A program made the position numbers and the translations under genes. Positions 34,377-43,354 of a stretch of DNA of 64,000 nucleotides are shown here, one piece after another; positions within the stretch are counted from its first letter, which is position 1, and each line of letters opens with the position of its first letter. This DNA is from Mycolicibacterium flavescens (GTDB lineage: Bacteria; Actinomycetota; Actinomycetes; Mycobacteriales; Mycobacteriaceae), in contig LR134353.1 in the NCBI GenBank assembly GCA_900637135.1, forward strand, positions 62,001 to 126,000, written 5' to 3'. Under the pieces are notes generated by a model, which ran no database searches, was not told the origin of the DNA, and saw nothing but the letters and a program-made list of their open reading frames with translations.

Positions 34377-35527
34377 TGATCGCGCACAAGTGGAGAAGGT
34401 TCGCCCGTCGCGCCATCGCACTGAGCGCGATCGCGCTGGTGCTCAGTTCGTGCAGTTCCTGGAAGGGAATCGCGAACGTGCCGCTGCCGGGCGGCCCGGG
34501 CACGGGCCCGGACAGCACGACCATCTACGTGCAGATGCCGGACACCTTGGCGCTCAACGTCAACAGCCGCGTGCGCGTGGCCGACGTCTATGTCGGCCGC
34601 GTCCGTGCCATCGAACTGAAGAACTGGGTCGCGACGCTGACCCTGGATCTGCAGCCCGACATCGAGTTGCCCAAGAACGCACTGGCCCGCATCGGCCAAA
34701 CCAGCCTCTTGGGTTCACAGCACGTCGAGTTGGAACCCCCGCCGAACCCGTCACCGGAACCGTTGCGCGACGGCGACACCATCCCACTCGCGAATGCGTC
34801 GGCCTACCCCTCCACCGAACGCGTGCTCGCCAGCATCGCGTCCATCCTGCAGGGCGGCGGAGTGCAGAACCTCGAGGTCATCCAGACCGAGATCTTCAAC
34901 GTGCTCAACGGTCGGGCCGACCAGATCCGCGAGTTCCTGAACAAGCTGGACACGTTCACCGACGAACTGAACAAGCAGCGCCAGGACATCACCCGCGCGA
35001 TCGATTCCACCGACCGGTTGCTGTCGGTCGTCGCGCAGCGCAACGACACCCTCGACCGCGTCCTGACCGAGTTCCCGCCGCTGATAAAGCATTTCGCGGA
35101 CACCCGCGACCTGTTCGCCGACGCCGTCGAGGCGCTCGGGCGCATCAGCCGGGCGACCAACGACTACCTGGGACCGGCCAGCGACGACCTGAACAGAAAC
35201 CTGGCCGCCCTGCAGCGACCGCTCAAGCAACTGGGCCGGGCTTCGCCGTACCTGATCGGAGCGCTGAAGTTGATGCTCACCGCGCCGTTCTCGATCGAGA
35301 ACGTGCCGAAGGTCGTGCGTGGCGACTACCTCAACGTGTCGCTGATGGTCGACCTGACACTGTCCGCGGTCGACAACGGCATCCTGTCCGGCACCGGAGT
35401 CTCGGGCATGCTGCGTGCACTCGAGCAGGCCTGGGGTCGTGATCCGGCGACGATGATCCCGGATGTGAGGTTCACCCCGAACCCGCACAACGCTCCGAAC
35501 GGTCCGTTGGTGGAACGTGGTGAATGA
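34373..35527 (+). CDS. mce1E: Mce-family lipoprotein Mce1E (LprK)
   Basis: A 384-aa Mce1 subunit with a lipoprotein signal instead of a plain anchor: basic start (MMIAHKWRRFARR), hydrophobic core and lipobox ALVLSSC with the lipidated Cys27. The MCE domain follows (LNVNSRVRVADVYVGRVRAI) and then the helical needle part. The E subunit is the lipidated member in all mycobacterial mce operons. ATG 34373 (or 34376) overlaps the mce1D stop. mce1F copy 1 starts 3 nt after its TGA. Confidence 0.95.
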   Translation: MMIAHKWRRFARRAIALSAIALVLSSCSSWKGIANVPLPGGPGTGPDSTTIYVQMPDTLALNVNSRVRVADVYVGRVRAIELKNWVATLTLDLQPDIELPKNALARIGQTSLLGSQHVELEPPPNPSPEPLRDGDTIPLANASAYPSTERVLASIASILQGGGVQNLEVIQTEIFNVLNGRADQIREFLNKLDTFTDELNKQRQDITRAIDSTDRLLSVVAQRNDTLDRVLTEFPPLIKHFADTRDLFADAVEALGRISRATNDYLGPASDDLNRNLAALQRPLKQLGRASPYLIGALKLMLTAPFSIENVPKVVRGDYLNVSLMVDLTLSAVDNGILSGTGVSGMLRALEQAWGRDPATMIPDVRFTPNPHNAPNGPLVERGE

Positions 35528-35530
35528 CCC

Positions 35531-37096
35531 GTGCTGACCAGATTCATCAAGTTCCAATTGGTGCTGTTCGCCATCTTGACCGTGGTCGCGTTGGTGGTGC
35601 TGGGGTGGTACTACCTGCGCATCCCGTCGCTGATGGGGATCGGGCAGTACGAGCTGCGGGCTGAGCTGCCGCGTTCGGGTGGTCTGTATGCGACGGCCAA
35701 CGTCACCTACCGCGGCACCCAGATCGGCAAGGTCACCTCGGTGGAGCCGACCGAAGACGGTGCGGTGGCCGTGATGAGGATCGAGGACCGCTACAAGATT
35801 CCCGCTGATGCGACGGCGAACGTGCATTCGGTGTCGGCGATCGGCGAGCAGTACCTGGACCTGGTCTCGACCGGCAATCCCGATCAGACGCTCGAACCCG
35901 GTTCGACGATCACCGAGAGCACGGTGCCCAGCGAGGTGGGCCCGGCCCTGGATGCGGCGAACCGGGGTCTTGCGGTGTTGCCGAAGGAGAAGATCGACAG
36001 GCTACTGACCGAAACCTCGGAGGCGGTCGGTGGTTTGGGTCCTGCGCTGCAGCGGTTGGTGGATTCGACGACCCATATCGCGGAGGGTTTTCAGCAGAAC
36101 CTGCCGCAGGTCAACGACATCATCGAGAACGTCGGGCCGATCCTGGACAGCCAGGTGCAGTCCGGTGACAACATCGAGCAGTGGTCGCGCAATCTGAACG
36201 TGATCGCCGCGCAGGCCGCCGAGCAGGATCCGGCATTGCGCAGTGGGCTGCAGCAGGCCGCGCCGACGCTGGATCAGGTCAACGCGGTCTTCGGTGGGGT
36301 GCGTGAGTCGCTTCCGCAGACGCTGGCGAATCTGACGATCGTCATCGACATGCTCAAGCGCTACAACAAGGGCGTCGAGCAGGTCCTTGTCGTCTGGCCC
36401 CAGGGCGCGGCAATGAATCAGGCCGGCACGCTGTTCGAAGACCTCGGCCAGTTGCCGCTGGCGTTGTCGATCAACCAGCCCCCGCCGTGTTTGACCGGCT
36501 TTCTGCCGGCCTCCGAATGGCGTTCACCGGCCGACACCAGCCCGGCGCCGTTGCCCAAGGGCACGTACTGCAAGATCCCGAAGGACTACCAGGCCAACGT
36601 GGTTCGCGGTGCACGCAACTATCCGTGCGTCGACGTGCCGGGTAAGCGCGCGGCCACGCCGGAGGAGTGCCGCAGCGAGGAACCGTACGTGCCGCTGGGG
36701 ACCAACCCGTGGTACGGCGACCCGAACCAGGTTCTGTCGTGCCCGGCGCCGGGAGCGCGCTGCGACCAGGGGGTGAACCCCGGGCGCGGGGTAATGCAGG
36801 CGCCGTCGGTCAACAGCGGTAGGAACCCGGCACCGGCCAGCGACCTGCCGCCGCCGAATTCGACTGCCCCGGTGAGTGATCCGCTCACTCCACCGGGACA
36901 GGGCAGCGTGACCTGCAGTGGGCAGCAGCCCAACCCGTGCGTCTACACCCCGGCGCCGGGTCCGCCCGGTTCCTCAGCGGTCTATAGTCCGACCAGCGGT
37001 CAAATCGTCGGCCCGGATGGCGTGAAGTACAACGTCAACAACACGGGCACACCCGGAGATGACGGGTGGAAGGAGATGCTGGCACCCGCCAGCTGA
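35531..37096 (+). CDS. mce1F: Mce-family protein Mce1F, copy 1
   Basis: A 521-aa Mce1 F subunit: N-terminal anchor (residues 9-29), MCE domain (about 38-115), helical needle region to about 280, then a cysteine-rich, proline-rich tail with at least ten cysteines (PPPCLTGF, TYCKIPKD, YPCVDVPGKR, LSCPAPGARCDQG, VTCSGQQPNPCVYTP) and the conserved end DDGWKEMLAPAS. It starts with GTG 3 nt after mce1E, so it is in the usual operon position. A second intact copy of the same length follows at 37218. The two share long stretches of base identity in the first 830 bp but diverge afterwards. Confidence 0.96.
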   Translation: MLTRFIKFQLVLFAILTVVALVVLGWYYLRIPSLMGIGQYELRAELPRSGGLYATANVTYRGTQIGKVTSVEPTEDGAVAVMRIEDRYKIPADATANVHSVSAIGEQYLDLVSTGNPDQTLEPGSTITESTVPSEVGPALDAANRGLAVLPKEKIDRLLTETSEAVGGLGPALQRLVDSTTHIAEGFQQNLPQVNDIIENVGPILDSQVQSGDNIEQWSRNLNVIAAQAAEQDPALRSGLQQAAPTLDQVNAVFGGVRESLPQTLANLTIVIDMLKRYNKGVEQVLVVWPQGAAMNQAGTLFEDLGQLPLALSINQPPPCLTGFLPASEWRSPADTSPAPLPKGTYCKIPKDYQANVVRGARNYPCVDVPGKRAATPEECRSEEPYVPLGTNPWYGDPNQVLSCPAPGARCDQGVNPGRGVMQAPSVNSGRNPAPASDLPPPNSTAPVSDPLTPPGQGSVTCSGQQPNPCVYTPAPGPPGSSAVYSPTSGQIVGPDGVKYNVNNTGTPGDDGWKEMLAPAS

Positions 37097-37217
37097 GATG
37101 GCCAGTCGTCCTAGCGCCAACACTGGTCGGCGTGACCGGGCGAGGACCGATGTCTTGGGGACGGTGCACGCATTCGGCGCTCACCGCTGCGACGGTTCAA
37201 GGGTGGGGTGATGAGTC

Positions 37218-38783
37218 ATGCTGACCAGGTTCATCAAGATTCAGCTGGTGTTGTTCGTGATCTTGACCGTGGTCGCGTTGGTGGTGCTGGGGTGGTACTA
37301 CCTGCGCATCCCGTCGCTGATGGGGATCGGGCAGTACGAGCTGCGGGCTGAGCTGCCGCGTTCGGGTGGTCTGTATGCGACGGCCAACGTCACCTACCGC
37401 GGCACCCAGATCGGCAAGGTCACCTCGGTGGAGCCGACCGAGCGCGGTGCGGTGGCCGTGATGATGATTGAGGATCGCTACAAGATTCCCGCTGATGCGA
37501 CGGCGAACGTGCATTCGGTGTCGGCGATCGGCGAGCAGTACCTGGACCTGGTCTCCACGGGGAGCCCCGGCCAGTATTTGGCGCCGGGCTCGACGATCAC
37601 CGAGAGCACGGTGCCCAGCGAGGTGGGCCCGGCCCTGGATGCGGCGAACCGGGGTCTTGCGGTGTTGCCGAAGGAGAAGATCGACAGGCTACTGACCGAA
37701 ACCTCGGAGGCGGTCGGTGGTTTGGGTCCTGCGCTGCAGCGGTTGGTGGATTCGACGACCCATATCGCGGAGGGTTTTCAGCAGAACCTGCCGCAGGTCA
37801 ACGACATCATCGAGAACGTCGGGCCGATCCTGGACAGCCAGGTGCAGTCCGGTGACAACATCGAGCAGTGGTCGCGCAATCTGAACGTGATCGCCGCGCA
37901 GGCCGCCGAGCAGGATCCGGCATTGCGCAGTGGGCTGCAGCAGGCCGCGCCGACGCTGGATCAGGTCAACGCGGTCTTCGGTGGGGTGCGTGAGTCGCTT
38001 CCGCAGACGCTGGCGAACCTGACGATCGTCATCGACATGCTCAAGCGGTACCACAAAGGGCTCGAACAGGTCCTGGTGATGTTGCCGCAGGGTTCATCGG
38101 TCGCCCAGGCGGGTCTGCTGTTCGAAGACGTCGGCCAGTTGCCGCTGGCGTTGTCGATCAACCAGCCCCCGCCGTGTCTGACCGGCTTTCTACCCGCCTC
38201 CGAATGGCGCGCACCGGCCGACGTCTCGATGGCGCCGCTGCCCAAGGGCACGTACTGCAAGATTCCGAAAGACTTTCAGGCCAACGTGGTTCGCGGAGCC
38301 CGCAACTATCCGTGCGTCGACGTGCCGGGTAAGCGAGCGGCCACCCCGCAGGAGTGCCGCAGCGACGAACCGTACGTGCCGCTGGGGACCAACCCGTGGT
38401 ACGGCGACCCGAACCAGGTCCTGTCGTGCCCGGCGCCGGGAGCGCGCTGCGACCAGGGCGTGAACCCCGGGCGTGGTGTGATCCAAGCCCCCTCGATCAA
38501 CAACGGCATGAACCCGGCACCGGCCGGCGACCTGCCGCCGCCCCGGGTCACAGCGCCGGTCAGCGACCCGTTGTCCCCGCCGGGACAGGGCAGCGTGACC
38601 TGCAGTGGACAGCAACCCAACCCGTGCATCTACACTCCGGCACCAGGGCCACCCGGTTCCTCAGCGGTCTACAGCCCAGCCGGCGGGCAGGTGGTCGGAC
38701 CCGACGGCGTGAGATACAACGTCAGCAACTCGAGCAACCCAGGAGATGACGGATGGAAGGAGATGCTGGCACCCGCCGGCTGA
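37218..38783 (+). CDS. Mce-family protein Mce1F, copy 2
   Basis: A second intact 521-aa F subunit, collinear with copy 1 without a single insertion or deletion (constant 1687-bp offset). Differences: about eight residues in the first 125, none from about 125 to 278, and more than thirty in the last 240, including WPQGAAMNQAGT in copy 1 against LPQGSSVAQAGL here. The ATG is preceded by GGGTGGGGTGATG. Unlike every other junction in the operon, it is separated from the gene before by 121 bp. Its end overlaps mas1A by 31 bp, so it keeps the ancestral downstream junction. Confidence 0.96.
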   Translation: MLTRFIKIQLVLFVILTVVALVVLGWYYLRIPSLMGIGQYELRAELPRSGGLYATANVTYRGTQIGKVTSVEPTERGAVAVMMIEDRYKIPADATANVHSVSAIGEQYLDLVSTGSPGQYLAPGSTITESTVPSEVGPALDAANRGLAVLPKEKIDRLLTETSEAVGGLGPALQRLVDSTTHIAEGFQQNLPQVNDIIENVGPILDSQVQSGDNIEQWSRNLNVIAAQAAEQDPALRSGLQQAAPTLDQVNAVFGGVRESLPQTLANLTIVIDMLKRYHKGLEQVLVMLPQGSSVAQAGLLFEDVGQLPLALSINQPPPCLTGFLPASEWRAPADVSMAPLPKGTYCKIPKDFQANVVRGARNYPCVDVPGKRAATPQECRSDEPYVPLGTNPWYGDPNQVLSCPAPGARCDQGVNPGRGVIQAPSINNGMNPAPAGDLPPPRVTAPVSDPLSPPGQGSVTCSGQQPNPCIYTPAPGPPGSSAVYSPAGGQVVGPDGVRYNVSNSSNPGDDGWKEMLAPAG

Positions 38784-39394
38784 ACCCCACCGATGCTGAT
38801 GAGACGCCAGAGGAGCCGTTAGCAGTATCTGCAGACAGCGCACCCGCGCAGGACCCGGACACCGTAGAACATGAGGCCGCACCTCGCCGCCCGTCCAGGA
38901 TCGGGCGCGGGATGGCCACCGGCATCTGCGCAGCGCTGGTGCTGTTGGCCGGCGCAGGCGGCGTCGCGGGATACCTGTTGTTCCGCAACGATCAGAAGGT
39001 CGCGGCCGCCGACCGCGCCGAGGCCGCCGCTGTGCAGGCGGCGAAGGACTGCGTGTCGGCGACGCACGCTCCCGACACCGCCGCCATGACGGCCGCGCAG
39101 TCCAAGATCATCGAATGCTCGACGGGTGACTTCGCCGTGCAGTCCTCGCTGTACGCCGGCGTGCTGGCCGAGGCCTATCAGGCGGCTCAGGTCCAGGTGC
39201 AGGTATCGGATATGCGTGCCGCCGTGGAGAAGCACAACGACGACGGAACGTTCGACGTCCTGGTCGCGGTGCGGGTCAAGGTGACCAACTCCGACATCGC
39301 CGATCAGGAGCAGGGATATCGCCTGCGGGTGAAGATGGCGCCCGACGACGAAGGCTCCTACAAGATCGCCAAACTCGACCAGGTCACCTCGTGA
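38753..39394 (+). CDS. Mce-associated membrane protein Mas1A (Rv0175-like)
   Basis: A 213-aa single-pass protein: cytoplasmic acidic N-terminus of about 50 residues, one membrane helix (GICAALVLLAGAGGVAGYLLF) and an extracytoplasmic alpha/beta domain of the SnoaL/NTF2-like Mce-associated type (SMRAAVEKHNDDGTFDVLV region). Mas proteins accompany and stabilise Mce complexes. Length equals that of Rv0175. It overlaps mce1F copy 2 by 31 bp in another frame. Confidence 0.88.
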   Translation: MEGDAGTRRLNPTDADETPEEPLAVSADSAPAQDPDTVEHEAAPRRPSRIGRGMATGICAALVLLAGAGGVAGYLLFRNDQKVAAADRAEAAAVQAAKDCVSATHAPDTAAMTAAQSKIIECSTGDFAVQSSLYAGVLAEAYQAAQVQVQVSDMRAAVEKHNDDGTFDVLVAVRVKVTNSDIADQEQGYRLRVKMAPDDEGSYKIAKLDQVTS

Positions 39395-40365
39395 CGTCCC
39401 TGATCGAAGCGCCTCCGGACTCGACGGGCACCGACGTGGCCGTCGACGAGCCGACAGCGCCCTGGTCGGCGAGGGCCGGCGCATTCGCCGTCGACGTCCT
39501 CATCGGGCTCGCCGTGGTGACGACGCTGGCGCTGGTGTCGCTCACCGCACCGCAGCGCAGCCCGCTGTGGTGGGGATATCTGGTGGCGATGGGGATGGTC
39601 GTGCTGACGATGGCGGTCAATCGCCTCGTACTGCCGACCGTCCTGGGTTTCTCGCTGGGGCGTGCCGTCTTCGGTATCGCGGTTGAGAAGCGCGACGGTT
39701 CGCCGCCGGGAGTGTGGCGTCTGCTGCTGCGCGACGTCGCACACCTGCTCGATACCGCAGCATTGTTCATCGGGTGGCTGTGGCCGCTGTGGGATCGGCG
39801 CCGCCGCACCTTCGCCGACCTCCTGCTGCGCACCGAGGTGCGTCCGGTGCCGCCGCCGGAGCGCAACGTCCGCAAGCTCACCGCTGTCGTGCTGATTGCC
39901 GCCACGCTGGCCTGCGCGACGGCCGTCGCAGTGAACTACTTGGTGGTGTACCGACACGAGCGTGCGGTCGAGCAGACCAGACAGCAGATCGCCGAACAGG
40001 GCCCGCGGATTGTCGAGCAGATGCTGAGCTTCAAGAGCGACACCATGCAGCAGGACTTCAAGCGGGCCCAATCGCTGACCACCGACGGCTACCGGCAGCA
40101 GTTGATCGAGCAGCAGAAGGCCGGACAGAGCGCAGGTGTCACCTCCAACGAGTACTGGGCGGTCAGCAGCGCGGTGCTCGAAGCGACACCGGACACCGCA
40201 GAGATGCTGCTGGCGCTCCAGGGCCAGCGGGGCGATAACCCCAATGAGCTGAAGTTCATCACCGCCACCGTGCAGGCCGAGTTCGCCAAATCAGGTGACG
40301 GCCAGTGGCGCATCGCCAACCTCACCGTGCTCAAGCGGCCGCAGATGACTGCACAGGGCCGATGA
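39391..40365 (+). CDS. RDD-domain Mce-associated protein Mas1B (Rv0176-like)
   Basis: A 324-aa protein with an RDD domain in the N-terminal half (ARAGAFAVDVLIGLAVV, then LGRAVFGIAVEKRDGSPPG, WDRRRRTFADLLLRTEV: the Arg and Asp residues that name the domain), followed by a further membrane helix (AVVLIAATLACATAVAVNYLVV) and an extracytoplasmic Mas domain. It starts with GTG overlapping mas1A by 4 bp. The role is accessory to Mce1. Confidence 0.88.
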   Translation: MTSLIEAPPDSTGTDVAVDEPTAPWSARAGAFAVDVLIGLAVVTTLALVSLTAPQRSPLWWGYLVAMGMVVLTMAVNRLVLPTVLGFSLGRAVFGIAVEKRDGSPPGVWRLLLRDVAHLLDTAALFIGWLWPLWDRRRRTFADLLLRTEVRPVPPPERNVRKLTAVVLIAATLACATAVAVNYLVVYRHERAVEQTRQQIAEQGPRIVEQMLSFKSDTMQQDFKRAQSLTTDGYRQQLIEQQKAGQSAGVTSNEYWAVSSAVLEATPDTAEMLLALQGQRGDNPNELKFITATVQAEFAKSGDGQWRIANLTVLKRPQMTAQGR

Positions 40366-40913
40366 GTCCGCGGCGCAGAGTCGACGCCGACGAGCGGGAC
40401 TTCTTCGAGGTGGAACCGGAGCCACCGCACCGCTGGGGGCTGCCGATCATCGCCGCCGTGGCGTCACTTCTGATGGTTGGCGCGATCGCGGCGGGATCTC
40501 TGATGTTGGTCAGCCACGAGAAGAATCGCCGCACGGTCGCCAACGACCACGCCGCGCTGGTGTACGTCAGCGAGTTCATGACCGACTACACGTCGTTGGA
40601 CCCCTTCAACGCCAACGCCTATGTGGAACGCATCCTGGCGCAGGGTACGGGCGACTTCGCCAAGACGTTCAAGGAGAAGCAGAACGAAATCCTGATCCAG
40701 GTCGCGCAGGCGGAGCCCACCAGCGGATCCGTACTGGCCGCGGGTGTGCAGCGGTGGAACGACAACGGCAGCGCCGACATTTTGGTCGCGACCAAGGTCT
40801 CCGCCAAAGGGCCGGACGGCAAGTCGACAGTCGAGAGCGGAAGTCGTTGGATAGCAACGGCTATCAAGGAAGGACAGCAGTGGAAGATCAGCCAGCTGAT
40901 CCAGGTGATCTGA
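40362..40913 (+). CDS. Mce-associated membrane protein Mas1C (Rv0177-like)
   Basis: A 183-aa single-pass protein: short charged cytoplasmic start, membrane helix (IIAAVASLLMVGAIAAGSLML) and a C-terminal Mas/NTF2-like domain (WNDNGSADILVATKV). ATG 40362 overlaps the mas1B stop (ATGA). Length is close to Rv0177. Its 3' end overlaps the mas1D start by 34 bp. Confidence 0.88.
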   Translation: MSPRRRVDADERDFFEVEPEPPHRWGLPIIAAVASLLMVGAIAAGSLMLVSHEKNRRTVANDHAALVYVSEFMTDYTSLDPFNANAYVERILAQGTGDFAKTFKEKQNEILIQVAQAEPTSGSVLAAGVQRWNDNGSADILVATKVSAKGPDGKSTVESGSRWIATAIKEGQQWKISQLIQVI

Positions 40914-41815
40914 CCACCGGACCCTCGGCGGAATCCACCCCGGCGCCGCGACGGCGGCGGTGGTCCCTCCTCCGCCGCAGGCATAAGGAATCGGCCGAAG
41001 CCGCAGCAGATTCCGGCGCGGCGCAGGAGGCGGCGACCGCAGCGGATACGCCCGCACCCCAGCCGGTCGGCAAAGCGAAACGCCGGGGACGGACGAGCGT
41101 CGAGACAACGGACGACAAGACCGTCGACACTTCCGCGGAGGAGGTAGCCGCCTCGGAACCCGAAGAGGCCGAAACGGAAACGGTCGCCTCGGAATTGGTC
41201 GCCACAGAACCCGAAGCTGCCGAGACCGAAGCCGTCGAGCCCGACCCAAGCGACGAGCCCGCTGTCGTGCCACAGGAGGTGCGCTTCGTCCCGCACCGGC
41301 CCGCGGGCAAGCGGCTCATCGCGGCGATGGTGGCGGCCGCCGTGTTGTTCGTCGGTGCGGCCGCGTTCGCCGCGTCGACCCTGCAGCCCTACTTGTCGGA
41401 GCGAGCCGAGATCAACACCAAACTCGACGTCGCTCGCACCGCCGCCAGTGCGATCTCCACGCTGTGGACCTACACGCCGGACAACATGGAGACGTTGCCG
41501 GAGCGGTCGGCGGCGTTCCTCGGTGGCGACTTCGCCTACGAATACCGCAAGTACATCGACGCGATCGTCGCGACGAACAAACAGGCGCAGGTCACCAACA
41601 CCACGCAGGTAATGGGCGCGGCGGTGGAGACGCTGACCCCCGACGAGGCCACCGCGATCGTCTACACCAACTCGGTGGCGACCAGCCCGATGAGCAAGAA
41701 CATCCCCTCGCTGCGCTACCTGTCCTACCGGTTGACGATGGAACGCCGCGATGCGAAGTGGCTGATCACGAACATGTCGACCATCACGTCGCTGGACCTG
41801 ACACCGCAGCTGTAG
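40880..41815 (+). CDS. Mce-associated membrane protein Mas1D (Rv0178-like)
   Basis: A 311-aa protein with an unusually long, disordered N-terminus (about 135 residues rich in Ala, Glu, Thr and Pro, repeating EPEEAETE / EPEAAETE), one membrane helix (LIAAMVAAAVLFVGAAAFAAS) and a C-terminal Mas domain. GTG 40880 is favoured because AAGGAAGGA lies just upstream. M. tuberculosis Rv0178 is about 244 aa, so the acidic part is expanded here. It closes the mce1 operon. Confidence 0.87.
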   Translation: MEDQPADPGDLTTGPSAESTPAPRRRRWSLLRRRHKESAEAAADSGAAQEAATAADTPAPQPVGKAKRRGRTSVETTDDKTVDTSAEEVAASEPEEAETETVASELVATEPEAAETEAVEPDPSDEPAVVPQEVRFVPHRPAGKRLIAAMVAAAVLFVGAAAFAASTLQPYLSERAEINTKLDVARTAASAISTLWTYTPDNMETLPERSAAFLGGDFAYEYRKYIDAIVATNKQAQVTNTTQVMGAAVETLTPDEATAIVYTNSVATSPMSKNIPSLRYLSYRLTMERRDAKWLITNMSTITSLDLTPQL

Positions 41816-41830
41816 TCGGGAAGTTGACGC

Positions 41831-42511
41831 GTGGTTGTCGAATCCCCTGTCTCAGAACGATTGACGATCACCTGTTTACTGCTGTTGACGTTCGCGACCG
41901 GTCTGGTCGATGCGGTCAGCGTCCTCAAGCTCGGCCACGTGTTCGTGGCGAACATGACCGGCAACGTGATCTTCCTGGGTTTCTGGCTGGTGCCGCACTC
42001 GGGGGTGGACGTGACCGCCGCGCTGGTCGCGTTCGCCGGCTTTGTCGCGGGCGCGGTGGCCAGTGGCCGGTTCACCCGACACCTCGGCACCGATGTCCGC
42101 CGTTGGCTGTCGATCACCATGACCTTCGAGGTCGTGCTGCTTGCGGCCCTGTCGGTGCTCGCCGGGACCGGCGTGCTCGACTATCAGGACAACACGAAAC
42201 TGCTCCTCATCGCCGGGCTCGCCGTGGCGTTCGGCGTTCAGAATTCCAGCGCCCAGCAGTTCGGCATCCAGGAGTTGTCGACGACGGTGTTGACGACGAC
42301 CATCGTGCGGATCGGCTTCGACAGCCGGTTGGCCGGCGGCACCGGTGAACGGGAGAAGTTGCGCTACAGCGTGGTTCTGACGATGTGCGGTGGGGCGGTC
42401 GTGGGAGCGACGATGACCCGCTTCACGGTCGCGCCGATCATCGGACTGGCCGCGGCAATGGTGGCGCTCAGCGGGATCTTGTTCTGGGTCGGGGACAGGC
42501 GCGGCCGCTAG
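41831..42511 (+). CDS. YoaK/DUF1275 family membrane protein
   Basis: A 226-aa membrane protein with about six helices and the family core GLVDAVSVLKLGHVFVANMTGNVIFLG, in which the polar MTGN sits inside a membrane segment. The function is unknown; some members affect stress or transport. GTG 41831 lies 16 nt past mas1D, so it could be read through from mce1, but I see no reason to tie it to lipid import. Confidence 0.85.
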   Translation: MVVESPVSERLTITCLLLLTFATGLVDAVSVLKLGHVFVANMTGNVIFLGFWLVPHSGVDVTAALVAFAGFVAGAVASGRFTRHLGTDVRRWLSITMTFEVVLLAALSVLAGTGVLDYQDNTKLLLIAGLAVAFGVQNSSAQQFGIQELSTTVLTTTIVRIGFDSRLAGGTGEREKLRYSVVLTMCGGAVVGATMTRFTVAPIIGLAAAMVALSGILFWVGDRRGR

Positions 42512-42520
42512 GCTTGCCGC

Positions 42521-43351
42521 ATGCCTTCGGTACTCGTCACCGGCGCGTCACGGGGAATCGGCAGGGCCATCGCCGAGCACCTGGCCGCCCGTGGTTGGCA
42601 GGTGATCGCCGGTGTCCGCACCGAGACGGACGTCGAGGCGGTCACCGCGCTGGATCCGCACCGGATCTCGGCGGTACTCCTCGACGTCACCGACGCCGGC
42701 CAGATCGCCGCGTTGGCCGACGTCTTGCCTGATCGATTGGACGCTGTCGTCAACAACGCCGGGGTGGTCGTCAGCGGCCCCATGGAGGCGGTGACGTCCG
42801 ACGAATGGCGAAAGCAGTTGGAGGTCAACGTGATCGGCCAGCTCGCCGTCACTCGGGCGGTACTGCCACGGATGCGGGAAGCGCGCGGCCGGATCGTGTT
42901 CATCTCCAGCGTGAACGGCAGGGTGTCGATGCCGTTGCTCGGAGCCTACGCCGCGAGCAAGTTCGCGCTCGAGGCCGCGGCCGACGCGTTGCGGATGGAG
43001 TTGCAGCCGTGGCGGATACCGGTCGTCATCGTGGAGCCGGCGCAGACCGACACCGACATGTGGCGTACCGCCGACACCATGGTGGTCGAAGCCGAGGCCG
43101 CCCTTTCTCCGGAGCACCGCGCGCTGTACGCCGAACACATCGCGGGAATGAAGAAGATGGTGCCGGTCGCCCAACGGATGGCCGTTCCTCCCGAGAAGGT
43201 TTCCGTCGTGGTCGAGGAGGCGCTCACCGCGCGCCGCCCGCGACCTCGTTATGTGGTGGGGCTGGGGCCCAAGCTGCAGGTGGCCGTGGTTCCGAAGTTG
43301 CCGACGCGCGTGCGCGACGCAGTGCTGCGCCGGGTGTCCGGTCAGCCCTGA
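42521..43351 (+). CDS. Short-chain dehydrogenase/reductase
   Basis: A 276-aa SDR with TGASRGIGRAIAEH, NNAG (VVNNAGVVVSG), the catalytic serine in FISSVNGRV and YAASKFALE. Length and the C-terminal extension with a proline-rich end (TARRPRPRYVVGLGPKLQ) are typical of the large mycobacterial SDR subgroup related to retinol/steroid dehydrogenases. The substrate is unknown. It starts 10 nt after the DUF1275 gene and is followed after 3 nt by a fructosamine-kinase-like gene. Confidence 0.88.
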   Translation: MPSVLVTGASRGIGRAIAEHLAARGWQVIAGVRTETDVEAVTALDPHRISAVLLDVTDAGQIAALADVLPDRLDAVVNNAGVVVSGPMEAVTSDEWRKQLEVNVIGQLAVTRAVLPRMREARGRIVFISSVNGRVSMPLLGAYAASKFALEAAADALRMELQPWRIPVVIVEPAQTDTDMWRTADTMVVEAEAALSPEHRALYAEHIAGMKKMVPVAQRMAVPPEKVSVVVEEALTARRPRPRYVVGLGPKLQVAVVPKLPTRVRDAVLRRVSGQP

Positions 43352-43354
43352 CCG

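Larger units (their letters stand above)
35531..38783 (+). repeat. Tandem duplication of mce1F with identical tracts
   Basis: Direct repeat with units 35531-37096 and 37218-38783. By eye, 35903-36330 (428 bp) is identical to 37590-38017, and about 183 bp ending at 35754 is identical to the bases ending at 37441. The 3' half of the units differs at many silent and non-silent sites. This mosaic is what gene conversion between old duplicates produces. Confidence 0.92.
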
